A DNA stretch of 64,000 bases from Skermanella pratensis (GCF_008843145.1 NZ_CP030265.1:2900001-2964000), one strand, 5' to 3'. Shown: positions 19,051 to 28,541, counted from the first letter of the stretch. The notes: generated from the sequence alone by a model not told the origin. Program-made: numbers and translations.

Positions 19051-19914
19051 GAACGCCTAACAAAACCTTGATGAGAGGCTGACGCCGCCTATCTGAAGGG
19101 CATGGCGAAACCCCTTGTCAGCGATGAGCTGTGGGCTGTCGTGGCGCCGCTGTTGCCGTCCCGTCCGCCCCGTCCGAAAGGCGGTCGGCCGCCGGTCGAT
19201 GACCGGGCGGCGCTGACCGGCATCCTGTTCGTGTTGAGAAGCGGCATACCGTGGGAGATGCTGCCGCGGGAGATGGGCTGCGGCTCGGGCATGACCTGCT
19301 GGCGGCGTCTGCGCGACTGGCAGGCCGCCGGGGTTTGGGAGAGGCTGCACCATGTCCTTCTGGACCGGTTGGGCAAGGCCAATGCGATCGATTGGAGCCG
19401 GGCGGCGCTGGACAGCGCCAGCGTCCCGGCAAAAAGGGGGGGCTTGAGACCGGGCCGAACCCGACCGACCGGGGCAAGCCGGGCTCCAAGCGCCATGTCG
19501 TCATCGACGCCAATGGCATCCCGTTGGCCGTGACCCTGTCGGCCGCCAACGTCCACGACAGCCGCATGCTGGAGGCCACGGTGGACGCCATCCCGGCCAT
19601 TCGCCAGTGCGCCGGACGGCCCCGCCGCCGTCCCGCCAAGCTCCACGCCGACAAGGGTTATGATTTCTCCCGCTGCCGCCGCGCCTTGCGCCGGCGCGCC
19701 ATCATTCCCCGCATCGCGCGCCGCGGCATCGAAAACAGCGAACGGCTCGGCCGGCACCGCTGGAAAGTCGAACGCACCCTGGCATGGTTCGCCTGCTTCC
19801 GGCGGATCGCCGTGCGTTATGAGCGCCGCAGCGACATCTTCGAAGCATTCCATCACCTCGCCGCCGCTCTCATCACCTTCCGCTTCGTTGAACGATGGTT
19901 TTGTTAGGCGCTCT
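19051..19914 (+). mobile_element. IS5-family insertion sequence (IS427/IS1031-like), 864 bp
   Basis: Terminal inverted repeats of 17 bp (left GAACGCCTAACAAAACC, right end complement GAGCGCCTAACAAAACC, one mismatch) bound a two-frame transposase. A 3-bp TAA flanks both ends (19048-19050 and 19915-19917) and fits the TNA target duplication of this group. The nearly perfect ends and intact reading frames point to a recent insertion. Confidence 0.9.
19102..19907 (+). CDS. IS5-family DDE transposase made by -1 frameshifting
   Basis: The transposase is encoded in two overlapping frames. The first (from 19102) carries the N-terminal domain LVSDELWAVVAPLLP and the first catalytic Asp in ALDSASV. The second continues GLETGPNPTDRGKPGSKRH, with the second Asp region (HADKGYD) and the final catalytic Glu in RHRWKVERTLAWF. 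The frames join at a slippery run of five A and seven G (19431-19442), where a -1 shift gives one ~268-residue DDE protein. This is the standard expression strategy of IS427-type elements, so the break is probably functional, not a mutation. Confidence 0.88.
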
Positions 19915-20283
19915 AATGCATAATATCATAAATACCCCGGGCCGGTTGATCAAGAACCGATCCAATCCAAGGTATCGGAAATTTTCAGACGAGGATCCGC
20001 GCAAAAGCCTGTCTATAGGAAAATATGCTGGAAGGCACCGAAGGGTCGGCCGACGCTGTGAAAGAATATCGGGCGCCGACTGGTAATGTATACATCTATC
20101 CAAGCTGATGGGTCGCAAGCCCTTGTCTCCCCGCAGGAAGTATAGCGCGTTCTATATTTGAACATGATTTGTTCTTTTATAGGCAATATAGGTGGTCCGA
20201 GCCGCGTCATCGGCGTCGGACCACCATTTCCCTTCGAGGTTATCGTCAGGAAAGCCCGTGGGAAACAGTGGCCCGACGTTGCC
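19915..20283. other. Gene-free AT-rich gap between the IS and valS
   Basis: I see no credible gene in these 369 bp. The first ~250 bp are much richer in A+T than the chromosome around them, like the toxin-antitoxin-like pair on the other side of the IS. Both halves probably belong to one acquired patch that the IS split. Confidence 0.6.
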
Positions 20284-22941
20284 CTACGCCGAAGTCAGTC
20301 GCGCGAGAGCCTCGGCCAGTTTCCGCTGCGCCGATTCCGCCGCCGCACGGCGATCCCGCTGTTCCTCGATGACTTCCTCGGGAGCGCGGGAAACGAAGTT
20401 CGCATTGTTCAGCTTCTGGTCGATCTTCGCGATCTCGCCGGAGAGCTTGTCGATCTCCTTCGTCAGGCGCGCCTTCTCCTGCTCGATGTCGATCACGCCG
20501 GCCAGGGGCAGCACCACCGTCGCCTCGTCCAGCACCGCCTGCACGGCTCCCTTGGGCGCGGCCTCGGCGGTCGTCTCGGCGGAGGACAGGCGGGCCATCC
20601 GCAGGATGATGTCCCTGTGAGTATCCAGGCGCCGGATCGTCTCAGCCGTGGCGTCCTTGAGAAGCATCGGGATCTGGGCACCCGCCGGCACGTTCATCTC
20701 GTTCCGAACGGTACGGATCGTCGAGATCAGGCGGACCACCGCATCCATCTCGGCCTGGGCGGCGGCGTCCTCCATCTCCGGACCGAACTCCGGCCACGCG
20801 GCGCGGATCAGGCCGGATGCCCGTTCGGCGCCGATCTGCTCCCAAAGCTCCTCCGTGATGAAGGGCATGAAGGGGTGGAGCAAATGGAGGATCTCGTCGA
20901 GCACCCAGGCGGTCGTAGCCCGCGTTTCGGCCTTGGCGGCCGCGTCGTCGCCGTTGAGGATCGGCTTGGTGAACTCCAGGTACCAGTCGCAGAAGGTGCC
21001 CCAGGTGAACTGGTACAGCACGTTGGCCGCATCGTTGAAGCGATAGGCCTCGATCGCCTCGGCCGCGCGGGCGGACGTTTTCGCCACTTCGCCGACGATC
21101 CAGCGGTTGACCGTCTGGCCGGCGGAACCGGGATCGAAGCCCGGCTGCGGCAGGCACTCGTTCATCTGGCAATAGCGCGCGGCATTCCACAGCTTCGTCG
21201 CGAAGTTGCGGTATCCCTCGACCCGGCCGACCGCCAGCTTGATGTCGCGCCCCTGGGCCGCCATGGCCGCCAGCGTGAAGCGCAGCGCGTCGCAGCCATA
21301 CTCGTCGATCAGGTTCAGCGGGTCGATGACGTTGCCCTTGGACTTAGACATCTTCTGCCCGCGCTCGTCGCGCACCAGGGCATGGATGTAGACGTGGCGG
21401 AACGGCACGTCCCCCATGAAGTGAAGCCCCATCATCATCATCCGGGCAACCCAGAAGAAGATGATGTCGAAGCCGGTGACCAGCACGTCACCCGGGTAAT
21501 AGCGCTCCAACTCCTTGGTCTGCTGCGGCCAACCCAGGGTCGAGAACGGCCAAAGCGCCGACGAGAACCAGGTGTCCAGCACGTCCGGGTCGCGGGTCAG
21601 CTCGGTCCCCGTACCGTAATGGGCCGCGGCGGCCGCTTTCGCCGCCTCCTCGGTCTCCTCCACGAAGACGGTCCCGTCCGGGCCATACCAAGCCGGGATC
21701 TGATGGCCCCACCAGATCTGCCGGCTGATGCACCAGGGCTGGATGTTGCGCATCCACTCGAAATAGGTGTTCTCCCACTGCTTGGGAACGAACACCGTCC
21801 TGCCCTCCTCGACCGCCTTGATCGCGGGCTGGGCAAGGGTGACCGCGTCGCAGTACCACTGGTCGGTCAGCCACGGCTCGATCACCATGCCGGACCGGTC
21901 GCCATGGGGCAGCATGTGCGTGTGCGGCTCGATCTTCTCGACCAGGCCCTGCTCTTCCAGGTCGGCGACGATGCGCTTGCGCGCCTCGTACCGATCCAAG
22001 CCGCGATAGGCTTCGGGGATGATCGCGTCGTCGATGATCCGCGCGTCCCTGTCCAGGACGTTGATCATCTCAAGCCCGTGGCGCCGGCCGACCTCGAAGT
22101 CGTTGAAGTCGTGCGCCGGGGTGATCTTGACGGCGCCGCTCCCGGTCTCCGGGTCGGCATACTCGTCACCGACGATCCTGATACGCCTCCCGACCAGCGG
22201 GAGCACCGCGAAGCCGCCGATCAGGTCGCGATAGCGCTCGTCCTCGGGATGCACCGCGATGGCGGTGTCGCCCAGCATGGTTTCCGGCCGGGTGGTCGCG
22301 ACGGTGATGAAGCGTTCGGGCTGGTTCTCCAGCGGATACTTGAAGTGCCAGAGGTGCCCCTTGACCTCCCGCGACTCCACTTCCAGGTCCGAAATGGCGG
22401 TGTGCAGCTTCGGGTCCCAGTTGACCAGGCGCTTGTCGCGGTAGATGAGGTTCTGCTTATAGAGCGTGACGAAGACCTTGGCGACCGCCTCCGACAGCCC
22501 CTCGTCCATGGTGAAGCGCTCGCGCTCCCAGTCGGGCGAGGCGCCAAGCCGGCGGAGCTGGCGCGTGATCGTGCCGCCCGATTCCGCTTTCCACTGCCAG
22601 ACCTTGTCGATGAAGGCGGCGCGGCCGAGGTCGTGGCGGGTCTTGCCGTCCGCGGCCAGGTTCCGCTCGACCACCATCTGGGTCGCGATGCCGGCATGGT
22701 CGGTTCCCGGCTGCCACAGGGCGTCGTCGCCGCGCATGCGATGGTACCGGACCAGGATGTCCTGGAGGGTGAAGGTGAGCGCGTGCCCCATGTGCAGGCT
22801 GCCGGTCACGTTGGGCGGCGGCATCATGATGGTATAGGGATGGGCGTTCGACTCGGTATGGGCGGCAAAGGCGCCCGACATCTCCCACGCGTCGTAGTGC
22901 TTCGCTTCGACGTCGGCGGGGCGATAGGTCTTGTCCAGCAT
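20284..22941 (-). CDS. valS: Valyl-tRNA synthetase
   Basis: An 885-residue class I synthetase. The HIGH-type motif is [14 protein letters not shown] (about residues 43-56) and KMSKS is [12 protein letters not shown]. The editing (CP1) domain with [19 protein letters not shown] lies between. A C-terminal coiled coil (about 820-885) ends the protein, as in bacterial ValRS. An in-frame extension of 28 codons upstream of 22941 is rejected because family members start at MLDKTYRP. It follows popZ by 134 bp on the same strand, a conserved alphaproteobacterial neighbourhood. Confidence 0.97.
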   Translation of the reverse strand: MLDKTYRPADVEAKHYDAWEMSGAFAAHTESNAHPYTIMMPPPNVTGSLHMGHALTFTLQDILVRYHRMRGDDALWQPGTDHAGIATQMVVERNLAADGKTRHDLGRAAFIDKVWQWKAESGGTITRQLRRLGASPDWERERFTMDEGLSEAVAKVFVTLYKQNLIYRDKRLVNWDPKLHTAISDLEVESREVKGHLWHFKYPLENQPERFITVATTRPETMLGDTAIAVHPEDERYRDLIGGFAVLPLVGRRIRIVGDEYADPETGSGAVKITPAHDFNDFEVGRRHGLEMINVLDRDARIIDDAIIPEAYRGLDRYEARKRIVADLEEQGLVEKIEPHTHMLPHGDRSGMVIEPWLTDQWYCDAVTLAQPAIKAVEEGRTVFVPKQWENTYFEWMRNIQPWCISRQIWWGHQIPAWYGPDGTVFVEETEEAAKAAAAAHYGTGTELTRDPDVLDTWFSSALWPFSTLGWPQQTKELERYYPGDVLVTGFDIIFFWVARMMMMGLHFMGDVPFRHVYIHALVRDERGQKMSKSKGNVIDPLNLIDEYGCDALRFTLAAMAAQGRDIKLAVGRVEGYRNFATKLWNAARYCQMNECLPQPGFDPGSAGQTVNRWIVGEVAKTSARAAEAIEAYRFNDAANVLYQFTWGTFCDWYLEFTKPILNGDDAAAKAETRATTAWVLDEILHLLHPFMPFITEELWEQIGAERASGLIRAAWPEFGPEMEDAAAQAEMDAVVRLISTIRTVRNEMNVPAGAQIPMLLKDATAETIRRLDTHRDIILRMARLSSAETTAEAAPKGAVQAVLDEATVVLPLAGVIDIEQEKARLTKEIDKLSGEIAKIDQKLNNANFVSRAPEEVIEEQRDRRAAAESAQRKLAEALARLTSA

Positions 22942-23075
22942 CGCTGAATCTTTCAACTCTTCGGGTCCCGGGATCTGTATGCCCTGGACCGCGGAAATGG
23001 ATTTGGCGGACCCTGCCTTCAGCACGGCCCGCCCCGATAAGTTCTACCGCCCAAGGCTTATGGCTGGATCGCTCG

Positions 23076-23732
23076 TCAGCCGCCCTGGGCGCGGCGTACC
23101 ATCTTCTCGATCTCGCGCTGGACCATCCGCTCGACCATGGGCGGTAGGTTCTGGTCAAGCCAGTCGCGCAGCAACGGACGCATGACGTCCTTCAGGATAT
23201 CCTCGACCGTCGGGCCGCCGCCATAGGCCTGCATGCTGCCGGAGAAACGGTTGCCGCCGATGCTGCTGGCGAGCTGCGCGAAGGCGGCGCTGGTCGCGGC
23301 CGCCGTCGGCGCCGACACCAGATCGTCGTCGTCATAGCTGGAGACGGGCTGGCGGCGCGGCGCCGGCTTCTCGAACAGGTCGTCCAGGGATTCGAGGGAC
23401 AGCGGCGGCTCGGGCTCGTCGGGTTCGGGCTCCGGATCCATCGCCCGGGCCCAGGGATCGTCCTGCGGATCCTCCACGTCGACGACCGAACCGTCGTCCT
23501 GCACCATCTGGGTGAGTTCCAGCACATCCTCGTCCATCGGCTCCTCGGGAGGAGGAGGCGGCGGCGGCGGAGCGACATAGGCGGAGACGGGAGCCGGCGC
23601 CGGAGCGGAAGGCGGCGGGGCCGGTTCAGGCTTGCTCGGCTCCGCGGGCTCGGTGTCTTCGGATATGATTCGCCGGATGGAGGCTAGGATTTCCTCCATC
23701 GATGGTTCTTGCTGGGACTTGGTATCACTCAT
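23076..23732 (-). CDS. popZ: PopZ-like cell-pole organising protein (DUF2497)
   Basis: A 218-residue intrinsically disordered scaffold. The N-terminal helix EPSMEEILASIRRIISED (about residues 9-26) binds client proteins. A Pro/Ala/Glu/Asp-rich spacer (about 30-130, with a run of eight prolines) follows. The C-terminal oligomerisation helices are VEDILKDVMRPLLRDWLDQN and MVERMVQREIEKMVRRA. In Caulobacter, PopZ anchors ParB/parS and signalling proteins at the pole. The acidic spacer is long compared with Caulobacter PopZ. The position between tolC and valS is shared with many relatives and supports the call. Confidence 0.92.
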   Translation of the reverse strand: MSDTKSQQEPSMEEILASIRRIISEDTEPAEPSKPEPAPPPSAPAPAPVSAYVAPPPPPPPPEEPMDEDVLELTQMVQDDGSVVDVEDPQDDPWARAMDPEPEPDEPEPPLSLESLDDLFEKPAPRRQPVSSYDDDDLVSAPTAAATSAAFAQLASSIGGNRFSGSMQAYGGGPTVEDILKDVMRPLLRDWLDQNLPPMVERMVQREIEKMVRRAQGG

Positions 23733-23831
23733 CAGCGCAACCCCAGGAGCCTGATCCGGAACCCGGAGCCTATGTCACAACAGGTTAAATTACTACCAAG
23801 TCGTTCAACCGGTTTGGCGAGAGCCGAAGTG

Positions 23832-25214
23832 TCACTCATCGATATCGGTTCCCCACCACTTGTCGCGAACCTGTTTGTAGTGCTTCTCGTGATCGTAGTA
23901 GTTGACCTGGAGCCCGAGTTGGCGGGCGGTGAGCTGGCCGGTGGATTCCAGCACCGCGAAGGCGGCCACGGTCTCGTCGCGCTGCGCCCGGACGAGCTCG
24001 ACGCGCGCGTCCAGCAGCTCCTGTTCGGAGTCCAGCGTGTCCAGCGTCGTGCGCGATCCGACCAGGGCTTCCTGGCGCACGCCTTCCAGCGCGATCTCGG
24101 ACGCCCGGACCTGGGACTGGCGCGACTGGATCGTGGCGCGGGCGGTGGTCAGGCCCTCCCAGGCCCGGATGGCGTTCTCCACCACCTGGCGCCGCGCCTC
24201 CTCGATCTGGATGCGCCGCTGGCTGGCGGTCTGGCGGGCCTCGCGGACCCGCGCCGCCGTCGAACCGGCCTGGTAGAGCGGGATCGTGACGGAGGCGGTG
24301 ACCGAGGCGCCGTCGGACCGGTCGGCCTGGCTGCTCGGCTCGTAGACACGCGACACGGTGCCGCGCAGGTTGGCCGACGGCAGCATCTCGCCCCGGACCT
24401 GGTCGACCGCGTTGCGGGCCGCCGTTTCCGAATACTCCGCCGCGACCACGCCGGGATTGTTGCTCTCGGCCAGAGAGATCGTCTCCTCGCGAGTCGCCGG
24501 CAGGTCGAAGCGCAGGCGCGGCGCGGTCAGCCGGCCGGGAGGCGCTCCGATCAGGCGGGCATAGACCGCGCGGCTGGCGCTCAGCAGGCCCTCGGCCTGG
24601 ATGCGGTCGGAAACCGCGCGGGCAAGCCGCGACTCCGCTTGGCTGACGTCGGTCCGGGTGATCTCGCCGACATTGAACCTGTCCTGCGAGGCGTCGAGCT
24701 GACGCCGCAGGACCTGCTCATTGTTGACGTTCAGGTCCACCACGGCCTGGTCGCGCACCACGTCCAGGTATGCGGTGGCGGCATCGAGCAGGACCGACTG
24801 CTCGGTGGACAGCAGGTCCGCCCGCTGGGCCTGGACCAGGGCTTCGGCGCGCTTGGTGCCCGCTTCCGTCCTGCCGCCGGTATAGAGCGGCTGCACGACG
24901 CTGAGGTCGACGCCGCGCTGCTGGAGGTTGCTGTCGCGGTTGACGCCGGCCGCCCGGGTCCGCTGGCGGCTGTAGCCGGCGTCGGCGCTGGCTTCCACCG
25001 AAGGACGGTAGCCGGACAGCGCCTGCGGCACCAGCTCGTCGGTCGCGCGCAGCTGTGCGCGTTGCGAATCGATCGTCGGATTGGTCGCATAGGCGTTCGC
25101 CAACGCTTCCTCAAGGCTCTGCGCCGAGGCGGGGTGGCTCGCCACCAGGGCCAGCAGGGCGCCGCCCAGGGACGCCCCGAGGGCGGTGCCGGTCCGCCGT
25201 GAGTTCCGTCTCAT
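23832..25214 (-). CDS. tolC: TolC-family outer-membrane channel protein
   Basis: A 460-residue outer-membrane efflux protein with a signal peptide (ALGASLGGALLALVASHPASAQS). It shows the internal duplication of TolC: two alpha-barrel/beta-barrel halves, each with QPLYTGG or IPLYQAG turn motifs (about residues 105 and 305). It exports drugs or proteins with inner-membrane partners not encoded here. The start at 25214 shares its A with the rhodanese stop (TGATG), and a 44-codon upstream extension overlapping that gene is rejected. It lies between rhodanese and popZ on the same strand. Confidence 0.95.
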   Translation of the reverse strand: MRRNSRRTGTALGASLGGALLALVASHPASAQSLEEALANAYATNPTIDSQRAQLRATDELVPQALSGYRPSVEASADAGYSRQRTRAAGVNRDSNLQQRGVDLSVVQPLYTGGRTEAGTKRAEALVQAQRADLLSTEQSVLLDAATAYLDVVRDQAVVDLNVNNEQVLRRQLDASQDRFNVGEITRTDVSQAESRLARAVSDRIQAEGLLSASRAVYARLIGAPPGRLTAPRLRFDLPATREETISLAESNNPGVVAAEYSETAARNAVDQVRGEMLPSANLRGTVSRVYEPSSQADRSDGASVTASVTIPLYQAGSTAARVREARQTASQRRIQIEEARRQVVENAIRAWEGLTTARATIQSRQSQVRASEIALEGVRQEALVGSRTTLDTLDSEQELLDARVELVRAQRDETVAAFAVLESTGQLTARQLGLQVNYYDHEKHYKQVRDKWWGTDIDE

Positions 25215-25546
25215 CAATACACCTTCATCGTCGGGTCGATTCGGCGAGCCCAGGCGTCCACGCCGCCCATCAGGTTGGTCGCCTTGTCGAACCCGTTGTG
25301 ACGCAGCCAGGCGGTCGCCTGGGCGCTCCGCCCGCCGTGATGGCACACGAGGACGATCTGGCGATCCTTCGGCAGCTCCCCGGCGCGCCGGGCCAGCGTC
25401 CCCAGGGGAACGCTGGTGCTCCCCTCGATCGCGCAGAGTTCAAACTCCCAGGGTTCCCGCACGTCGACCAGGGCGAGGTCGGCACCGGACTGGCGCAGAC
25501 CTTGGAGAGCATCGACATCTATCTGCAGCGGCACTGTGTCGGTCAT
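25214..25546 (-). CDS. Single-domain rhodanese-like protein
   Basis: A 110-residue GlpE-type rhodanese. The N-terminal signature is LVDVREPWEFE (about residues 26-36), and the active-site loop is CHHGGRS (about 67-73) with the persulfide Cys. It should transfer sulfane sulfur to thiol acceptors in the cytoplasm. ATG at 25546 is preferred over GTG at 25549 because AGGAG is then 6 bases away. It is translationally coupled to tolC by overlap of stop and start, and lies 65 bp downstream of pcm. Confidence 0.92.
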   Translation of the reverse strand: MTDTVPLQIDVDALQGLRQSGADLALVDVREPWEFELCAIEGSTSVPLGTLARRAGELPKDRQIVLVCHHGGRSAQATAWLRHNGFDKATNLMGGVDAWARRIDPTMKVY

Positions 25547-25611
25547 CACTCGCTCCTAGTCACTGAAAGCTCCAGGCCCTGGCGGCGTCCGCCGGACATC
25601 GCGGCAGGTCG

Positions 25612-26295
25612 TCAGAACTGGAACACCGGCTTCGGCTCGAAGCCCGGAAGCAGGGGAGTGGCGGCGTCGAACAGGATTCGGCCGGTCTCGACCTCGCCGG
25701 TGCGCTGGAACAGGCGCGCCTGCCCCATCCGCGCGTCCGGCGCCACCACCGTCACCAGCCGGCCGCCGTCGGCCAGCTGCTCCAGGATCGCCTGCGGAAC
25801 CTCGGTCACCGCGCCGTGGATCAGGATGGCGTCGTAGGGCGCCTGTTTGGCATAGCCTTCGGTCAGCGGCCCCTGGACGAGCACGACGTTGTCCACGCCC
25901 AGCTCGCGCAGCGTCTCCTCGGCCCGGGCCGCCAGCTCGGGGTTTTCCTCGAGCGCCACGACGGTGGCCGCCATGCGCGACAGGAGCGCGCTGGCATAGC
26001 CGGTGCCGCAGCCGATATCGAGAACGATGTCCGTCGGCTTGACACGCGCCTCCTGGAGGAGGCGGGCGATCACCATGGGCTCGATCAGGTACCGTCCCTT
26101 GGCGACCGGGATGTCTTCGTCCACATAGGCGAAGCTGCGCGACGCCTTGGGCGCGAACAGTTCGCGGGGAATGTTCGACATCGCTTCGACCAGCGCGGGG
26201 TCGGTTACTTTGTTGGGGCGGACCTGCCCTTCGACCATGTTGTAGCGGGCTGCGGAATAATCGGGCATGGCAACCGTTTTCTGATCTTGTTTCAT
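25612..26295 (-). CDS. pcm: Protein-L-isoaspartate O-methyltransferase family protein
   Basis: A 227-residue SAM-dependent methyltransferase of the PCMT family. PCMT methylates isoaspartyl residues of aged proteins to start repair. The N-terminus MVEGQVRPNKVTDPALVEAM is family-typical, motif I is VLDIGCGTGYASALL (about residues 90-104), and post-I is VVALEENP. The tail ends in PVFQF. The first 9 residues may not be translated; ATG at 26268 (MPDYSAARYNM) is an equally likely start and neither has a clear ribosome site. It precedes the rhodanese and tolC genes on the same strand. Confidence 0.88.
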   Translation of the reverse strand: MKQDQKTVAMPDYSAARYNMVEGQVRPNKVTDPALVEAMSNIPRELFAPKASRSFAYVDEDIPVAKGRYLIEPMVIARLLQEARVKPTDIVLDIGCGTGYASALLSRMAATVVALEENPELAARAEETLRELGVDNVVLVQGPLTEGYAKQAPYDAILIHGAVTEVPQAILEQLADGGRLVTVVAPDARMGQARLFQRTGEVETGRILFDAATPLLPGFEPKPVFQF

Positions 26296-26526
26296 CCGGC
26301 GCGCCAGTCTTCCGCGGCGGAGCGGCGCTGTATCGCCTTATATCCGTCAACGCGTTCGAACACAACGGAGAGCCATCGAAGCGTCCGACGACGCAGACGG
26401 TCTGTCGCATGTATGCCTCATCGGCGGGCACCGGCACGCCGACCGCCGCTTGACCCGCGGTTCCGGGCCGGCTATATCAGGTCACCTCTCCGGAGCCGGC
26501 GCGATCAAGGGCCGGCCCCGGCACCT

Positions 26527-26600
26527 GGCGCGGTGGCAGAGTGGTGATGCAGCGGACTGCAAATCCGTATATCCGGGTTCGATTCCCGGCCGTGCCTCCA
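26527..26600 (+). tRNA. tRNA-Cys (GCA anticodon)
   Basis: A 74-nt cloverleaf: acceptor GGCGCGG pairs with CCGTGCC, the anticodon loop is CTGCAAA with GCA, the T-arm has GGTTCGATTCC, and CCA is encoded. The 231 bp between pcm and this tRNA show no gene. Confidence 0.97.
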
Positions 26601-27104
26601 ATCCTCCCGAAGACCGAAGATCCTGACGGCGCAGCGGTGACTGCGGCCACAAGCCATGCCCGGGTCCCGGGGCTCGTTCCTCGACCGATTTTCGGAGCTA
26701 AGACTGGCCGGTTCAGAGCCGAAGCGCCCCCTCCCCCGCCCTCCCCTCCCCTCCCCCGCCGAACAACCGCATACCTAAATCGATTTTAATTTGATTTCAG
26801 GAATGGTGAGTTCTTTCGTTGTTTTGGTCTTTGTTTATCGGGCTATGGAATAGGTCGATATTGCTGACGCATTTTTACTACACCTGGCGAACTATTCAGG
26901 CGGACCTCTTTGAAACTGTGGCAAAGCCCCGCGGGATTCGTGCATCATACTTTTCGAAAGCGAATGATTGGCCTGGAGCGACGGTCCGGAAGGAGCCGGC
27001 GCTCCGGCCGGAGAGCGGGCCGGCCCGAGCGGAACTCCGAGCGGAGTCCTGGGGAGGATCGGGGGATTTGAGGCGGGCCTGCCAATCTGTATTAGGAGCG
27101 GACC
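26601..27104. other. 504-bp gene-free region with a cytosine-run tract
   Basis: No credible gene is visible. At 26726-26760 a tract contains six runs of three to five C separated by one or two bases, so the minus strand could form a G-quadruplex. It is followed by ~190 bp of unusually AT-rich sequence, then a GC-rich stretch of overlapping hairpins up to the small gene at 27105, for which this region probably holds the promoter. Confidence 0.6.
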
Positions 27105-27305
27105 ATGCATATCGTGGCAGGAAACACAGCATCGTTTACCCGCAACCAGGCCATCGCGGCCATGGCTGCACTGGCGCTGACGGCTGCGGTGGCCGGGGGC
27201 GTCGCGTTCCAGGCGTGGCAGGGTCCGTCCGACCTGCTGTCGGTCCAGGGCGGTTCGCTACCCGAAAACACCCGTCCGATGATCCTGGTACCCTTGCCCC
27301 GCTGA
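27105..27305 (+). CDS. Small single-pass membrane protein, unknown function
   Basis: A 66-residue protein with no recognised family. A short polar N-terminus is followed by one transmembrane helix (about residues 15-36, AIAAMAALALTAAVAGGVAF) and a soluble tail. Support for being real: AGGAG 7 bases upstream of the ATG, a clear hydrophobic segment, a strong terminator 50 bp downstream and no competing ORF of quality on the other strand. The segment could also act as an uncleaved signal peptide. It appears to be a monocistronic unit between tRNA-Cys and the HtrA-like gene. Confidence 0.65.
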   Translation: MHIVAGNTASFTRNQAIAAMAALALTAAVAGGVAFQAWQGPSDLLSVQGGSLPENTRPMILVPLPR

Positions 27306-27355
27306 GCCGCGGGCGCCTCATCCCTTTCGCACCTCTCCTTCGCTGGCGCGACTGT

Positions 27356-27399
27356 TGCGGAGGCAGGATCTGCCGCGTTGCCTGCCTCCGCACTTTTTT
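27356..27399 (+). terminator. Rho-independent terminator
   Basis: A 12-bp perfect stem (TGCGGAGGCAGG at 27356-27367, CCTGCCTCCGCA at 27381-27392) with a 13-nt loop is followed by C and six T. It closes the small membrane-protein gene. Confidence 0.9.
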
Positions 27400-27500
27400 G
27401 TCCGGCCTCTTCGCCCGACAGGCGCTTGATGAAGCCTCCGTTCCCGCACATGTGAATGGGAAGTGGCGCGGCGAACGCGCGGATGCGAGGGAGGCTTTTG

Positions 27501-28541
27501 ATGCTTTCGGCTTTCCGGCTGCTCAGCCGACCGCTGGCCCGCCTGGGGCGGGTAGGAGTGATCGCCGCGCTGGCCGCGGTCCCGTGGGTCGCGAGGCCGC
27601 TTCCAACCGCCGCCCAGCAGGCCGAGGCGCCGGACGTCACCGCGATGATGCAATCGGTCGTGGGGGTCAAGGCGACGGTCCCGTCCGATGCCCGCTCCGC
27701 AGACAGCCTCGGCACGGAGCGGCTGGGCAGCGGAATCGTGATCGACGGCAGCGGCTTGATCGTCACCATCGGCTACCTGATCATGGAAGCCAGCGCGGTC
27801 GAGGTCAGGACCGCGGAAGGCAAGGTCCATCCCGCGGAGATCGTGGCCTACGACCATGTCAGCGGCTTCGGCCTGGTCAGGGGACAGTACGGGTTCCGCG
27901 CCAAGCCGATGCGGCTCGGCCGCTCCGAGGAGGTCAAGGTCGGCGACCCGATGCTGGCCCTGGCGCACGGCGGTCCCGACGCGGTCCACGCGACGCTGAT
28001 CGTCAGCAAGCGGGAATTCGCGGGATACTGGGAATACCTGCTGGAAGAGGCGATCTTCACCTCGCCGGCCATCGCCGAGTTCGGGGGAGCGGCGCTGGTC
28101 TCGCCGCGGGGCGAACTGATGGGCGTCGGCTCCCTGTTCGTGCATGACGCGGCACCGCCGCTGACGGCCCCCGGCAACATGTTCATCCCGGTCGACGTGC
28201 TTCGCCCCATTCTCGGCGATCTGCTGGCGCTCGGCCGCTCCGCCGAGTCGCCGCGCCCGTGGCTCGGCGTCACGACGCAGCAGGCCGGAGACAGGCTCGT
28301 CATCCAGCGGGTCACGCCGGGCAGCCCGGCGGCGGCGGCCGGCCTGCGCCCGGACGACGCGATCGTCGCGGTCGGCGGCCAGCCGGTCACCCGCCTTGCG
28401 GATTTCTATCGGAAAATCTGGGCTTTGGGCGACGCCGGCATCAGCGTCCCGCTCGGCATCCAGCGGGCAGGGAGGGTCGAGACAGTGTCGGTCCAATCGA
28501 TCGACCGGCTCCGCCACCTGCGGCTCAAACCCACGTTTTGA
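27501..28541 (+). CDS. HtrA/DegP-like PDZ protein lacking the protease triad
   Basis: A 346-residue secreted or periplasmic protein. The signal segment spans about residues 10-38 (VIAALAAVPWVARPLPTAAQ). The trypsin-like domain (about 45-245) keeps the HtrA frame GSGIVIDGSGLIVT, but the catalytic positions read otherwise: the His of TNNH is Tyr92, the Asp position in GFGLVR is Gly122, and the Ser of GNSGG is Phe194. A C-terminal PDZ domain (about 255-346, RPWLGVTTQQ, GSPAAAAGLRPDDAIVAVGGQPV) is intact. It is therefore probably a non-proteolytic peptide-binding scaffold or chaperone. GGGAGG 6-7 bases upstream fixes the start at 27501. Confidence 0.85.
   Translation: MLSAFRLLSRPLARLGRVGVIAALAAVPWVARPLPTAAQQAEAPDVTAMMQSVVGVKATVPSDARSADSLGTERLGSGIVIDGSGLIVTIGYLIMEASAVEVRTAEGKVHPAEIVAYDHVSGFGLVRGQYGFRAKPMRLGRSEEVKVGDPMLALAHGGPDAVHATLIVSKREFAGYWEYLLEEAIFTSPAIAEFGGAALVSPRGELMGVGSLFVHDAAPPLTAPGNMFIPVDVLRPILGDLLALGRSAESPRPWLGVTTQQAGDRLVIQRVTPGSPAAAAGLRPDDAIVAVGGQPVTRLADFYRKIWALGDAGISVPLGIQRAGRVETVSVQSIDRLRHLRLKPTF

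Noticed and set aside
19873-20118. Minus-strand 81-codon frame at the IS right end
   Set aside because: It starts outside and runs into the IS terminal repeat, has no ribosome site and no resemblance to a known protein.
20158-22947. Plus-strand open frame of 929 codons opposite valS
   Set aside because: It is the antisense shadow of a high-GC gene. valS has every class I motif, and the antisense product has no recognisable domain.
26819-28147. Plus-strand 442-codon frame across the small membrane-protein and HtrA-like genes
   Set aside because: It crosses a strong terminator and reads the HtrA-like gene out of frame; the protein is low-complexity.
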